A DNA stretch of 64,000 nucleotides from Fructobacillus durionis (GCF_900112405.1 NZ_FOLI01000001.1:248001-312000); one strand, 5' to 3'. Positions 18,260 through 27,880 are shown, counted from the stretch's first letter. Program-made: numbers and translations. The notes: generated from the sequence alone by a model not told the origin.

Positions 18260-18295
18260 CAAAAAAGCACAACTCTTAGGAGCTGTGCTTTTTTG
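18260..18295 (+). terminator. Intrinsic terminator after guaA
   Basis: AAAAAAGCACAACTC pairs with GGAGCTGTGCTTTTTT (one bulge). Confidence 0.85.
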
Positions 18296-18350
18296 TTTTA
18301 GTAGGCCTATAATGTTTTTTAAAGTACAGAATAGTAAAGGGTGATACATC

Positions 18351-18449
18351 ATGAAGTTATCTGATATTTTACGTGGTCGAATATTTATTACAGTTTTAGG
18401 TTCTGTTATTCTTTTGCTCATCGTTATCTACCTTCTTACACAGAATTAG
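18351..18449 (+). CDS. Tiny single-span membrane protein, 32 residues
   Basis: The frame ATG 18351 to TAG encodes MKLSDILRGRIFITVLGSVI and continues to 32 residues ending YLLTQN. A basic N-terminus is followed by one hydrophobic helix (about 11-29). AAAGGGTGAT lies 5-8 nt before the ATG, and TATAAT at 18308-18313 could be its -10. It sits alone between the guaA terminator and the next small gene. Neither a toxin-antitoxin partner nor a known miniprotein family was recognised. Confidence 0.5.
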   Translation: MKLSDILRGRIFITVLGSVILLLIVIYLLTQN

Positions 18450-18581
18450 GAGTGACTGTAAGCTTGATTAAAGCGAATAAGTTCATTGTTAAAAGCCTTT
18501 ACTTGAGAAATTTTTTTCAAAAAAAGTTCTTGTAAATCGGTTAATATGGGACTATTCTTAAGTTAAAGGGAGGATAACTCC

Positions 18582-18833
18582 ATGCAAGTCATTAAAGAAC
18601 ATTTATCTCGTAAACGTGCATATTATATTACCGGTTTGTTTATTGCTGTTGTCGTGGTTGTCGTGGTTGCTTTTGTTCTTGGTCAACAAAGTTCGCACAC
18701 CCAATCAGAGGTGGTGGTTAACAAGCCATCTATTTCGCAACAGTCATCTGCAACGAAAGATTCAGAAATAAAGTCTGAGAGTGCTAAGGTTGCGCAGGCC
18801 AATGGTGATCAAAATAACCAAGGTAAGGGATAA
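18582..18833 (+). CDS. Small membrane-anchored protein, 83 residues
   Basis: The protein has a short basic cytoplasmic head (HLSRKRAYY), one long valine-rich membrane helix (about 15-34) and a Ser/Gln/Lys-rich hydrophilic tail of about 48 residues, presumably outside the cell. There is no cleavage site or lipobox. GGGAGGA precedes ATG 18582 and a clear terminator follows, so it is an independently expressed gene. Function unknown. Confidence 0.65.
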   Translation: MQVIKEHLSRKRAYYITGLFIAVVVVVVVAFVLGQQSSHTQSEVVVNKPSISQQSSATKDSEIKSESAKVAQANGDQNNQGKG

Positions 18834-18841
18834 TTAATAAT

Positions 18842-18872
18842 AAGAGCTGAGATGTTTCTCAGCTCTTTTTTT
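18842..18872 (+). terminator. Intrinsic terminator after the 83-residue gene
   Basis: AAGAGCTGAG and CTCAGCTCTT with a 6-nt loop, then a T-run. Confidence 0.88.
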
Positions 18873-18873
18873 A

Positions 18874-19282
18874 TGCAAAAACGAAGCTGTCAGATTGACA
18901 ACTTCGCCTTGGAAAGGAGGTAATGCTTACAATTTAAGCAAATCATAAGCGAAAAAATTAAAGAAAGGAGAACTTGATTAGCTAAATCAACTGAATCAAG
19001 TTATTCGAGATAGTTTTCTATCTCAAGGCTATTTTAACAAAGTCTTGTCAAGGTATTGATGAAGTCTACGAATAATTAAAATTGTTTTTTGAGCATTTTT
19101 AATGCGATTTTGTAACAAAGATGTTACTTTTGCAATGATTGGTGTTATAATTCGTTTATATTCCTTTAATATTTATTATCAATTTTAAAATATACATTTT
19201 TAGCCAGAAAAACTATTGTCGACTGTTATCGCATATCAATTGATTGATTTTATTTACATTAACTAAGTAGAAAGAATGAAAC
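18874..19282 (+). other. Structured intergenic region without a gene
   Basis: This stretch of about 410 bases has no credible reading frame. It holds an inverted repeat at 18882-18906 (CGAAGcTGTCA-gat-TGACAaCTTCG), a ribosome-binding-like AAGGAGG at 18914-18920, and a second AAAGGAG at 18965-18971. The latter is followed by CTTGATT...AATCAAG arms (18974-19001). Both ribosome-binding-like sites lead only to 3-4-codon frames. A TATAAT at 19146-19151 and an inverted repeat GTAAC-AAAGAT-GTTAC near 19111-19127 may belong to the promoter of the GH32-like gene. Confidence 0.4.
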
Positions 19283-22200
19283 ATGCCAATCAATACAAAT
19301 CAATTACTCAATGGAAAAATTTGGATATCCGCATCGGTCACAGCAGCACTGCTGGTTGGACTGGGTGGTTCACAGCTTGCGCAGGCTGACACTGGCAGTA
19401 ATAATGTTAATGCCACTTTTTTGCGTTTAACGCAGCCAAGGGGACTGTCAGCTAGCCTGTCACCCAATGCGAAGTTTGCCAAAGAAAACCCGGCTGTTAC
19501 GGGTAACATCTGGCAGCAAAATTTCCACTATACAACGCCTCAGGGAAAAATTAACGATATCGAGTCAATTACGCCACACTATGATTCAAATGGCAATATC
19601 GATTACTATGAGGGATACACACTTTGGGCGCCAACGAACAACGGTTTGGAATGGTACCATTTTAAGACAACGGACTTTAAGACCTTTACGGCCTATGACG
19701 AATCGGACCCAGTTGGTCTCAACAACGTCGCCATTCCAAATGGTTCAATTACAATCGATGGACAGGCAAACTCCCAGTTAGATCCTACTCAAAACACGAG
19801 TGTACCATGGGCAATTCCGGTCGGTGGCTCAACGATTAAAAATAATACAAAAGCTAACAACGGTCAGTGGTTTACAACGGATTCGAAGGGCCGGTCGATT
19901 TCGAAAAACGCTACCTTAGCATTAGTTTCGGATATGAATACCGAAAACAATGAGCAGCGCTTGTGGTGGGCCTATTCGAACAATGGCGAACAGTTTAAGC
20001 CAATTTTCGATACGCCAGCGGTCGTTCCCGGAAATGCCGGCGTCGATGCCAATGCTGATTTTCGTGATCCAGATATTAGCACCTCTGCTAATGGTACGCA
20101 GTTACAGATTAACGTTGCCGGTGGATTGAAGGGCAAACTGTATAACTTAACATCTTACGATGGTCAAACTTGGTGGCACCGTGCAACGGCGGATTCGGAT
20201 ATGGATATCGCAGCAATTGACCCTGACTGGTCATATTCTATTATTGAAACACCACAAGTTATTACGGTGGACGGTCAAGCCTTGATTACCTTTGGTATTC
20301 AAGGGCTGAAAAGCAATGATAAATTTGACCGTGTGGGCTATGCAACTGGAACCATTGATTCCAATGGTATTTTCCACTTAGATCAGAATCCCAAGCATGG
20401 CTACCTTGATGAGGGAACGGATGACTATGCCGGTGACTTTGTTAACACGGCCGATGGCTGGCGCTATGTCGGTTGGCAGGGGAATTGGAATTATAATGAA
20501 AATTGGGTTAATCACGTAGGTTCCTTTACTTTGAGTAAGAAGGTAACCTATGATGCAAAGAATGGTTTGCAAACTTCTTTGATTAATCCTGGACTTGATC
20601 AGCTTGTTGAAAAGCAAAAGTCTGTAACGAAGCAGTCGGAGATCACGCCGAACTCCTTGTTGAAGGTTCAGTTAGATAAGGGACAGGACAAGGGTTCCTT
20701 TAAGTTGGACCGAGTAGCAACTGGTAATCTTGCGCCCGCTACTTCAACCATTACCGTAAATTGGCAAAAGACTGATGGAAAGATTCTTTTCACAGTGGTC
20801 CGAAAGAGTACGCAGCAAGGTAACTTTATTAATAACCTTCAGATAGACCAGACCAAGACTTTTACGGTAAATGCGGATTCAATCTCATCATTTAACCTGT
20901 ATCTTGATAATGTCTCGGTCGAAATGGAATTCCCTGAAATTGGTAAGACCTTAACAATTGCTTCCTTTGCTGGCGATAACTCGCGCTGGGTTTCACAGTA
21001 TGATTGGAACTTTGAGATCACCGATGGTGGACAGGCAGACATCAAGACATACAAGAAGGATGCTGCTCCATACACCCGTGAGGTGACCCATACCGAAAAG
21101 ATTGTCTATAAGGGTTCTGATGGTAAGGAACTTGGTACAAAGACGGCAACGATTGTGGAAACAATTCACGCCCATTTGGATAATACAACGGGCGATGAAG
21201 TCGTTGATTCTCGTGACTATAGTAATCAATCGGGTAAGTTTGATGCAGTCGACAATCCTAACTTTGACGGTTATGTTTTGAACCCTAAGGAAAGTAAGGC
21301 GGTTGCTGCTTATCAGGCAGGTACCGACGAAGATGCTGATAACGTCCGAACAATTACGGTTAATTATGACAAGACTCGTCAGCCAAACGATGGGGAAAAG
21401 TTCGATACCGACAAGTCAGTGACACGAACGTTGAACTGGGTTGATGATGACGAGAACCAAAAGATTGTTCAGTCAGAAGAGCAAAAGATTAGCTACCACC
21501 GTGATGTTCGTTACATTGACGAGGTAACGGGGGACGCTCAATATGGCGACTGGAAAGAAAGCAGTAACAGTTTCAAGGCTGAAACAATGGATGCTTTGGC
21601 TAATTACAAGATTGCAAACGATGGCCAACCAATCGACGTTGATGCGACAACTGTGAAGGATGAAACCTTGCACATGGTGCACAAGCACGACAATGGCGTT
21701 GATAAGAAGACGGTCAGCCGACCAATTAAGTATGTGGATGAAAATGGTGCTCAAATTAAGGTGCCAGATAGCACAGCTGACCATCAAGACGCCGAAGTCA
21801 CACAGAGCTATGACCAGGACTTGGTGACCAAGCAGAAGACGGCAACGAGTGCTTGGTCAACGCCAAGTTATGCTGCTTTTACACACCCTGATGTGCCAAA
21901 CTATGACTACGTGAAGACGTCGGAAGATGATACGAATGGTTTGACTTTTGTATATAAAGCCAAGAGTTCGACAGTGACGGAGAGTAAGACGGTGGACCGC
22001 CCAGTCCGCTACGTTGATGAAGCCGGGAAGGTCATCAAGGATGCGACCAAGCAGTCGGTTACTTTGACACGAACGGGTGTGAAGAATGATGCAACCGGTG
22101 AGGTCGTCTGGCAGGACTGGCCTGAGGCCAAGTTCGATAATCAATCGGCACCAACGATTGATAAGTATGCTTATGATAAGACTTCAGAAAATGATAACAA

Positions 22201-22753
22201 GGGGTTAACCTTTGTTTATCAGGCTGCCACGAAGTCGGTTACTGATAAGAAGACGATTAAGCGGACAATCCACTTTATTGACGTTAACGGTAAGCCCTTG
22301 AAGGACGATGAGGTTCAAAGTCAGGGAGTGAGTCGTGCTGGTAGTCAGAATGAAGTAACTGGGGATGTGACCTGGGGTGACTGGTCGTTGACGACTTTTG
22401 ATGCTGAAAAGGTACCAGAAATTGCTGGTTACTCAACAGAAGATAAGATTTATTCGGTTACGACAAGTACAGACCAGGATGTGACCGTCACCTATAAGAA
22501 GGACGGCACGCCAACGCCAAGTTCTGATACACCATCAACACCAACAAAGCCAACGCCTGCAGCGCCAGCTGCGGATAAGGGCGCTACTGCTGGTAATGCT
22601 TCTGCTGCTACAAATGCCCATCATACTTCTGGATTAGCCGCTGTTCTACCAGCGACATCAAAGCAAGTCAAAAAGGGCGGTGCGGTTATTGTAACCGTTG
22701 CGGTTGTTTCTGCTCTAGCAGCCTTCTTCTTAAAGAAGAACCGTGAGGATTAA
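19283..22753 (+). CDS. GH32-like (beta-fructosidase fold) wall-anchored protein with about five mucin-binding-type repeats
   Basis: The 1156-residue secreted protein has a signal peptide (1-35, ending AQA). Residues 75-590 resemble GH32 fructan/sucrose hydrolases: a five-blade propeller, then a beta-sandwich ending SSFNLYLDNVSVEMEF. Aligned catalytic positions survive in altered motifs: nucleophile motif WINDPNG reads GKINDIES (Asp92), FRDP is intact (Asp262), and EC is ET (Glu322). Around 598-1075 are five repeats of 80-110 residues (for example DKKTVSRPIKYVDENG, ESKTVDRPVRYVDEAG) like MucBP/Muc_B2 modules. LPATS at 1122, a helix and KKNRED follow. Function is probably fructan hydrolysis or binding at the cell wall; the altered motifs leave activity open. 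Confidence 0.75.
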   Translation: MPINTNQLLNGKIWISASVTAALLVGLGGSQLAQADTGSNNVNATFLRLTQPRGLSASLSPNAKFAKENPAVTGNIWQQNFHYTTPQGKINDIESITPHYDSNGNIDYYEGYTLWAPTNNGLEWYHFKTTDFKTFTAYDESDPVGLNNVAIPNGSITIDGQANSQLDPTQNTSVPWAIPVGGSTIKNNTKANNGQWFTTDSKGRSISKNATLALVSDMNTENNEQRLWWAYSNNGEQFKPIFDTPAVVPGNAGVDANADFRDPDISTSANGTQLQINVAGGLKGKLYNLTSYDGQTWWHRATADSDMDIAAIDPDWSYSIIETPQVITVDGQALITFGIQGLKSNDKFDRVGYATGTIDSNGIFHLDQNPKHGYLDEGTDDYAGDFVNTADGWRYVGWQGNWNYNENWVNHVGSFTLSKKVTYDAKNGLQTSLINPGLDQLVEKQKSVTKQSEITPNSLLKVQLDKGQDKGSFKLDRVATGNLAPATSTITVNWQKTDGKILFTVVRKSTQQGNFINNLQIDQTKTFTVNADSISSFNLYLDNVSVEMEFPEIGKTLTIASFAGDNSRWVSQYDWNFEITDGGQADIKTYKKDAAPYTREVTHTEKIVYKGSDGKELGTKTATIVETIHAHLDNTTGDEVVDSRDYSNQSGKFDAVDNPNFDGYVLNPKESKAVAAYQAGTDEDADNVRTITVNYDKTRQPNDGEKFDTDKSVTRTLNWVDDDENQKIVQSEEQKISYHRDVRYIDEVTGDAQYGDWKESSNSFKAETMDALANYKIANDGQPIDVDATTVKDETLHMVHKHDNGVDKKTVSRPIKYVDENGAQIKVPDSTADHQDAEVTQSYDQDLVTKQKTATSAWSTPSYAAFTHPDVPNYDYVKTSEDDTNGLTFVYKAKSSTVTESKTVDRPVRYVDEAGKVIKDATKQSVTLTRTGVKNDATGEVVWQDWPEAKFDNQSAPTIDKYAYDKTSENDNKGLTFVYQAATKSVTDKKTIKRTIHFIDVNGKPLKDDEVQSQGVSRAGSQNEVTGDVTWGDWSLTTFDAEKVPEIAGYSTEDKIYSVTTSTDQDVTVTYKKDGTPTPSSDTPSTPTKPTPAAPAADKGATAGNASAATNAHHTSGLAAVLPATSKQVKKGGAVIVTVAVVSALAAFFLKKNRED

Positions 22754-22769
22754 TCAGCTGTTATCACAT

Positions 22770-22809
22770 AAAAAGTCTCCTAACCATTGATTGGTTAGGA
22801 GACTTTTTT
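22770..22809. terminator. Bidirectional terminator between convergent wall-protein genes
   Basis: AAAAGTCTCCTAACC and GGTTAGGAGACTTTTT form a 15-bp stem around ATTGATT. Confidence 0.9.
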
Positions 22810-22810
22810 A

Positions 22811-24076
22811 TTATTTTGAAGAGCGGGTAAAGAAGGTAACTGTCAACACTGCTGAAGTGGCCAGTGCTAGCATAATCAAAGAATAGTTCGTTGATTCTGT
22901 GCTAGCTGCCGTGCTTGGGAGGACAGTGTTTTTGTTGCGCTTACTTGCTTTGTTATCAGTTGATGTACTATCTGTCCTTGCTGTCTCTGATGACTGCTTT
23001 GAGTCATTTGAAGAAGAATTGGACGATGTAGCCACACTGTTTGAATCTGTGTTGTTGGATTGGTTGGATGCGTTGTTCGATGAATCGGATCCCTTGTCCG
23101 AGTTGGAAGAATCTGAAGAAGCTGCTGATTTTTGATAGGTAACCGTGATGGTGCTATCGCTTGTAGCTGCATTGACGACCTCTTTTTCGATCGTGGTTAA
23201 ATCAGGATCACTGTAAGTGTTATTTTCATAGGTTACTGAAGTCGGTACGGCATAGGATGCCCAGTCGCTACCAGTGCCAACATTGGCTTCCCAGTCGGAG
23301 TAGACGACCTGCTTGCTATATTCGTCGTAGTAAAGGGCGCTACGGTTGAAAGTGACTTTTTGGGTTGTCTGACCGATAACCTGGCCGGTGCTATTGACTA
23401 GATTAATCTGACGGGTGGTGACTTTTTGAGTCACGGCATTATCGCTTGTGTTCACAGCACGTGTCTTGTGCTTGTAATAAACGGTCACGACGGGATCGCT
23501 GCTGTTATCGGAGCTGATAGTAGAGGGGGTAATGGGGAGGGCGTCGACAGTGCTTGCTCCGGTGAGTTCGAGTCCCTCGCTAGTCAAATCGGGAGAATCT
23601 TGCTTGTTAAATTGGATGCTGTCTCCGACTGGATTACCGTCTTTACTTGCGGAATAAGTTCCCCAGTTCAGCATCTGATTGGTTGTGTAGTCGTAGGTAC
23701 CCCAGCGAACCAGCGAAACGGACTGCTGAACTGTTTTGGCAACTTCGGTATTGCTACCGGCATCGACGTAGCGGATGGTACGCGTGTAGGTCCTGTAAAA
23801 GTCGAACTGCTTAACATTCGAAGGAAGGTTAATGCCATTCGTTCCGTAGCTGTAGAAAGCGTTGCCGATGTAATAGCCATTTGGGGTAATGGTGCAGATG
23901 GTGTGTGTATTGCTACTTTGGGTTGCGCTACTGCTAGTATTTGTTTCAGCAGCGTTTGCCTGGATGTCACTTGTGTTGGTAAAAAAGATGCCGGCAGCTA
24001 ACGTAGCGGAAATGAATGAACCATTGATTATTTTTTTTGTGAGGGTGGAGTGCTTTTGATTAACTTGTTTGGTCAT
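22811..24076 (-). CDS. LPSTA wall-anchored protein with two mucin-binding-type repeats
   Basis: The 421-residue secreted protein has a signal peptide (to about 43, ending IQANA). Two repeats of about 100 residues follow: RTYTRTIRYVDAGSNTEVAKT and QKVTTRQINLVNSTGQVIGQT open equivalent modules. Both contain W-x-Y or Y-DW features of Muc_B2-like domains. A Ser/Asn/Asp-rich wall spacer of about 75 residues leads to LPSTA at 386, a hydrophobic helix and FTRSSK. The start is ATG 24076, 9 nt after AAGGAG; a further in-frame ATG at 24109 lies upstream of that site. It is convergent with the GH32-like gene. Ligand unknown. Confidence 0.8.
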   Translation of the reverse strand: MTKQVNQKHSTLTKKIINGSFISATLAAGIFFTNTSDIQANAAETNTSSSATQSSNTHTICTITPNGYYIGNAFYSYGTNGINLPSNVKQFDFYRTYTRTIRYVDAGSNTEVAKTVQQSVSLVRWGTYDYTTNQMLNWGTYSASKDGNPVGDSIQFNKQDSPDLTSEGLELTGASTVDALPITPSTISSDNSSDPVVTVYYKHKTRAVNTSDNAVTQKVTTRQINLVNSTGQVIGQTTQKVTFNRSALYYDEYSKQVVYSDWEANVGTGSDWASYAVPTSVTYENNTYSDPDLTTIEKEVVNAATSDSTITVTYQKSAASSDSSNSDKGSDSSNNASNQSNNTDSNSVATSSNSSSNDSKQSSETARTDSTSTDNKASKRNKNTVLPSTAASTESTNYSLIMLALATSAVLTVTFFTRSSK

Positions 24077-24109
24077 GAACAAAGTCTCCTTTTTATTTAG
24101 TAGGTTCAT

Positions 24110-24360
24110 GATAGACTATTTGTAATGAAAATGAAACATGATGTTCATTTAACCTTTACCTGCTTTAATAGTGGGATGTTAGCAAAGTATAAATTATGCA
24201 GATTAATTTAAAGTAAGAAAAGAATGCTTGGAAATTATTTTGTGAATTTATGTAAAAGGGGATGCCGATAACGTCATTGTCATCATTTTATTTAATTTTC
24301 TTAAATCATATAAAAAAGAGCGGACATCAAGTAATTGATGTTCGCTCTTTCATTTTTTTC
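24110..24360. other. Gene-free AT-rich region ending in an orphan terminator-like hairpin
   Basis: There is no supported gene between the wall-protein start and the dnaG promoter. A 16-bp hairpin at 24315-24350 (AAAGAGCGGACATCAA pairing with TTGATGTTCGCTCTTT) is flanked by A and T runs, so it can terminate in both directions. Yet no coding sequence precedes it on either strand within 200 bases. It may end a small RNA or insulate dnaG. Confidence 0.5.
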
Positions 24361-24431
24361 GTACTGGACAAAAAGGGTGTGAATGCTGCCAAATTTTTTA
24401 GAATATCAGCTGAATAATTCCTTGCGATACT

Positions 24432-24461
24432 TTGACAGTTGGCGGACTTTTCCCGTATAAT
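24432..24461 (+). promoter_or_regulatory. dnaG-rpoD promoter
   Basis: Consensus TTGACA at 24432-24437 and consensus TATAAT at 24456-24461, spacing 18 bp. Confidence 0.85.
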
Positions 24462-24523
24462 AGTAGCTAGATGTTTGACAGATTTTATGGCCATTTTGCG
24501 CCCTAAAATAGAAAGGAGGGGCC

Positions 24524-26449
24524 ATGGCAGAACGAATTCCGCAACAAGTCATTGATGAAGTTCGTTCGCAGACCAATTTGGTTGATTTGGTCTCTCAGTA
24601 CACGCAGTTAGTGAAGCGTGGTCGAGAATGGAATGGCTCCTGTCCCTTTCACGAGGACCGGCGACCATCCTTCTTCGTTGACGATAAGAAGCAAGTTTTC
24701 CACTGCTTCTCCTGTGGTCGCTCTGGAACGGTCTTTTCGTTCCTAATGGAAAAGGAAGGCTACACTTATCCACAGGCCGTCTTGAAACTGGCGGAGGACG
24801 AGGGGATTTCTGGTATTGAAAAGTATCAGGGTCAGCCGTCTGCCCGGCAGGAAAAATTCCAAAAGATTTATGAACTTTATAATGCTGCTCAGAAGTTGTA
24901 TACGCACATTCTGTTAAATACAACAGCCGGTGAACAGGCTTTGTCCTATTTGAAGGATGACCGACAGTTGGACGAAGAAACCATTAAGAAGTATGGTTTG
25001 GGTTTTGTGCCCTCCAATAACGTCTTACTTTCATACGCCCGTGAGCATAACATTGATGAAAAAGTCATGGCGGAGGCCGAACTTTTCATCGATCGGGATG
25101 GTGAACTTGTTCGTGACCGCTTTAATAACCGAGTGGTATGGCCGATTAAAAGTGATCGTGGACAGGTGCTTGGATTCTCAGGCCGTTCACTGGATCCCGA
25201 TAATCCGGCCAAGTATATGAATTCACCGGAATCGCCTTTCTTTAATAAGGGAAAGCTTCTCTATAACTTGGATTTGGCGAAGGGTAACATTCGTTCCGGC
25301 CAGCCTGCGATGATTTTTGAAGGATTCATGGATGTGATTTCAGCAGCCATGGCCGGTGCGGGTGGGGCCGTTGCGACAATGGGAACGGCCTTGACCGAAG
25401 ACCACGTTAAGACTTTGGCTAAGCTAACCGACAAGATTACCCTGGTATACGACGGGGATGCGCCGGGTCAGAAGGCGGCTAAGCGGTCGATTCCTCTGAT
25501 TCGTTCCGTAGCGCCACAAGTGGAAATTGGCGTTATCTCGTTAGCTGATAATCGGGACCCCGATGAGGTCCGCCGTGAATTGGGACTACCTGCCTTGAAA
25601 CAGGCGCTGGAACAGTCTACACAGACGCCGACTGAGTATCTGATTAACGCGGCGAAGCAGGATAAGAACCTGCAAAACCAAGCACAGTACCTGGACTTCT
25701 TGAAAGAGGTTTGGCCGATTTTAACTTCGGCCACTGCGGTGGAGCAAGATTACTTCTTGAAGAAGATTGCCGAAGATTACGGCTCTTCTTTGGAAGCCTT
25801 GCAGTCGGAGTTTTCCGATTACAAGAACCAGCATCCAAACGGTCCACAGGCGGGTGCGAATTCAAAAGGTCAGCAGCCACCCGCGTCAGGTTATTCTGCT
25901 GACAATGGTTGGGATGATTCTTATATTCCAGACATTGATCCCTTGGCTGGCCGGAACGACTTTACTAGCCGTACGGTCGAACCAAACTGGCAGGATGCGC
26001 CGAAACCGAAAATCTCACGGGTTGAAAAGGCGGAGCAGGGTCTCTTGATGGCGATGATCAAATCACCGGCCATTCGGGACTACGTTCAGCAGCAGCCGAA
26101 CTTTTCTTTCGTTCATCCCGAGTACCAACTGCTGCTTTTGCTCTACGAAGCATTCAGCCAGGAGCAGGGTGCCAGTGATTTTGATTTAGCGGCCTTTATG
26201 GACTATGTTCAAAAGCCCGAGTTAAACCAAAAAATGATGGCGATTGACCGTGAGTTTGGTACACTAGAGGCTCAGATGGATGCAGCAAAAGATTACCTGC
26301 AGGTAATCATTAACGTTGCCCCATACGAGAGTCAGGTTGCCACACTTCAGCAAAAAATTGCTCAGGCGAAGAATCAGCACGATGATGCCGCGTTGATTTC
26401 ACTAATGACAGAACTCATCAATCTGAAAAAAGAACACTTTCAGCAATAG
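24524..26449 (+). CDS. dnaG: DNA primase
   Basis: DnaG makes RNA primers for replication. The 641 residues begin with a CHC2 zinc finger ([18 protein letters not shown] leading to HCFSCG, about 41-66). The RNA polymerase core has the EGFMDV segment, the TOPRIM metal site is [12 protein letters not shown] (about 308-319), and the helicase-binding C-terminal domain starts near 500. A Gln/Asn/Pro-rich linker (about 430-490) joins the core to that domain. AAAGGAGG precedes ATG 24524. It is followed 8 nt later by rpoD: the classic macromolecular synthesis operon order without rpsU. Confidence 0.97.
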   Translation: MAERIPQQVIDEVRSQTNLVDLVSQYTQLVKRGREWNGSCPFHEDRRPSFFVDDKKQVFHCFSCGRSGTVFSFLMEKEGYTYPQAVLKLAEDEGISGIEKYQGQPSARQEKFQKIYELYNAAQKLYTHILLNTTAGEQALSYLKDDRQLDEETIKKYGLGFVPSNNVLLSYAREHNIDEKVMAEAELFIDRDGELVRDRFNNRVVWPIKSDRGQVLGFSGRSLDPDNPAKYMNSPESPFFNKGKLLYNLDLAKGNIRSGQPAMIFEGFMDVISAAMAGAGGAVATMGTALTEDHVKTLAKLTDKITLVYDGDAPGQKAAKRSIPLIRSVAPQVEIGVISLADNRDPDEVRRELGLPALKQALEQSTQTPTEYLINAAKQDKNLQNQAQYLDFLKEVWPILTSATAVEQDYFLKKIAEDYGSSLEALQSEFSDYKNQHPNGPQAGANSKGQQPPASGYSADNGWDDSYIPDIDPLAGRNDFTSRTVEPNWQDAPKPKISRVEKAEQGLLMAMIKSPAIRDYVQQQPNFSFVHPEYQLLLLLYEAFSQEQGASDFDLAAFMDYVQKPELNQKMMAIDREFGTLEAQMDAAKDYLQVIINVAPYESQVATLQQKIAQAKNQHDDAALISLMTELINLKKEHFQQ

Positions 26450-26457
26450 GAGAAAAA

Positions 26458-27750
26458 ATGGCAAAGATTACAAGCTCAAGTAAAATTGCAGATATTAAAG
26501 CTTACTTAGATGAAAACCACATTGCTTATCATGGCCGTGCACGTAAGGCCGAATTGTTAGCTTTGGCTGAAGGTAAGACGCCGGAAGAAGCGGCTGAAAT
26601 TGCTGCCAAGGAACCAGCAAAGAAGCCAGCAAAGAAGTCTGGACCTATCAAGTCAAAGGCCTATGACAAGGCTGTTCGTGAACTCTTGAAGGAATACAAG
26701 CCAGCTAAGCAAATCGTTTATGCTGATTTGTCAAAGAAAATTGCTGAACCATTCCGTTTGGACACTGAAAACATCGAACGTTTGATGGAAAAGGTGGAAG
26801 ATGCCGGTATCGCCATCGTTGATGAAAAGGGTGAACCAGCACCTGAAGTTTTGAAGGCCAAGCAAAACAAGCCTTCAGAAGAGGAACGTGAAGCGGCGGA
26901 TGCAGCTACTGGTATCAAGATTAACGATCCCGTTCGTATGTACTTGAAGGAAATCGGTAAGGTTCCTTTGTTGAAGGGTGACGAAGAAATCGAGATTTCA
27001 AAACGTATTGAAGCCGGTGATGAAGAAGCTAAGCAGGAATTGGCGGAAGCCAACCTCCGTTTGGTAGTTTCAATCGCTAAGCGTTACGTTGGCCGTGGGA
27101 TGCAGTTCTTGGATTTGATTCAAGAAGGAAACATGGGCTTGATGAAGGCCGTTGATAAGTTTGATTACACGAAGGGATTTAAGTTCTCAACTTATGCAAC
27201 CTGGTGGATTCGTCAGGCGATTACACGTGCCATTGCCGACCAGGCTCGTACCATTCGAGTACCTGTTCACATGGTTGAAACAATCAACAAGTTGATCCGT
27301 ATCCAACGTCAGTTGCTTCAGGACCTTGGTCGTGAACCATTGCCTGAAGAAATTGGGGCTGAAATGGATTTGACCGGTGACAAGATTCGTGAAATCTTGA
27401 AGATTGCTCAAGAACCTGTTTCATTGGAAACGCCAATCGGTGAAGAGGATGACTCACACCTTGGTGACTTCATCGAAGATAACGAAGCCATTTCACCTGC
27501 TGATTCAGCGGCTTACGAAATGCTTCGTGACCAATTGGAATCAGTTCTAGACACCTTGACGGACCGTGAAGAAAACGTTTTGCGTTTGCGCTTCGGTTTG
27601 GAAGATGGTCGTACTCGTACTTTGGAAGAAGTGGGACGTGTCTTCGGTGTTACCCGTGAACGTATTCGTCAGATTGAAGCCAAGGCCTTGCGCAAGCTCC
27701 GCCACCCAAGTCGTTCAAAGCACTTGAAGGACTTCATGGACGAAAACTAA
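26458..27750 (+). CDS. rpoD: Primary sigma factor, RpoD/SigA
   Basis: The housekeeping sigma factor directs RNA polymerase to TTGACA/TATAAT promoters like those in this window. The 430 residues contain a Lys/Ala/Glu-rich head and region 1.1-like helices. Region 1.2 is [16 protein letters not shown]. Region 2 contains [16 protein letters not shown] and the -10-recognising [14 protein letters not shown]. Region 3 follows, then region 4 with the -35-binding helix-turn-helix [23 protein letters not shown] 26458 follows AGGAG. It is co-transcribed with dnaG and ends at a terminator. Confidence 0.98.
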   Translation: MAKITSSSKIADIKAYLDENHIAYHGRARKAELLALAEGKTPEEAAEIAAKEPAKKPAKKSGPIKSKAYDKAVRELLKEYKPAKQIVYADLSKKIAEPFRLDTENIERLMEKVEDAGIAIVDEKGEPAPEVLKAKQNKPSEEEREAADAATGIKINDPVRMYLKEIGKVPLLKGDEEIEISKRIEAGDEEAKQELAEANLRLVVSIAKRYVGRGMQFLDLIQEGNMGLMKAVDKFDYTKGFKFSTYATWWIRQAITRAIADQARTIRVPVHMVETINKLIRIQRQLLQDLGREPLPEEIGAEMDLTGDKIREILKIAQEPVSLETPIGEEDDSHLGDFIEDNEAISPADSAAYEMLRDQLESVLDTLTDREENVLRLRFGLEDGRTRTLEEVGRVFGVTRERIRQIEAKALRKLRHPSRSKHLKDFMDEN

Positions 27751-27763
27751 ATCAGTATTTTTT

Positions 27764-27792
27764 AATAATCCGACTCCGGTCGGATTTTATTA
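27764..27792 (+). terminator. Intrinsic terminator after rpoD
   Basis: AATCCGAC-TCCG-GTCGGATT, then TTATT-rich sequence. Confidence 0.75.
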
Positions 27793-27836
27793 TGGTTCGT
27801 GTCAGGTGAAAGTCTGATTGAGGCCAAAAACCTTTT

Positions 27837-27875
27837 CGCGGTTCGTCTACCATCCCGCGTAAACAAAACTAGGAG
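27837..27875 (+). promoter_or_regulatory. PreQ1-I riboswitch of queT
   Basis: A 5-bp stem CGCGG (27837-27841)/CCGCG encloses the loop TTCGTCTACCATC. An A-rich tail (TAAACAAAACTAGGAG) follows, as in class I preQ1 aptamers. The tail pairs back into the loop as a pseudoknot, and here the tail is itself the ribosome binding site (AGGAG, 27871-27875). Ligand binding should therefore hide it and lower QueT translation. Gene context (queT) agrees. Confidence 0.85.
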
Positions 27876-27880
27876 TATTT

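Noticed and set aside
19065-19080. TACGAATA, identical to a streptococcal competence (cin-box) sequence
   Set aside because: A single 8-mer with no competence gene downstream; likely chance.
23426-24001. 191-codon open frame opposite the LPSTA wall protein
   Set aside because: The minus-strand gene has signal peptide, repeats, sorting signal and ribosome binding site; the plus frame has none.
24125-24211. 28-codon frame starting MKMKHDVHLTF between the wall protein and dnaG
   Set aside because: No ribosome binding site or promoter; AT-rich sequence makes chance frames likely.
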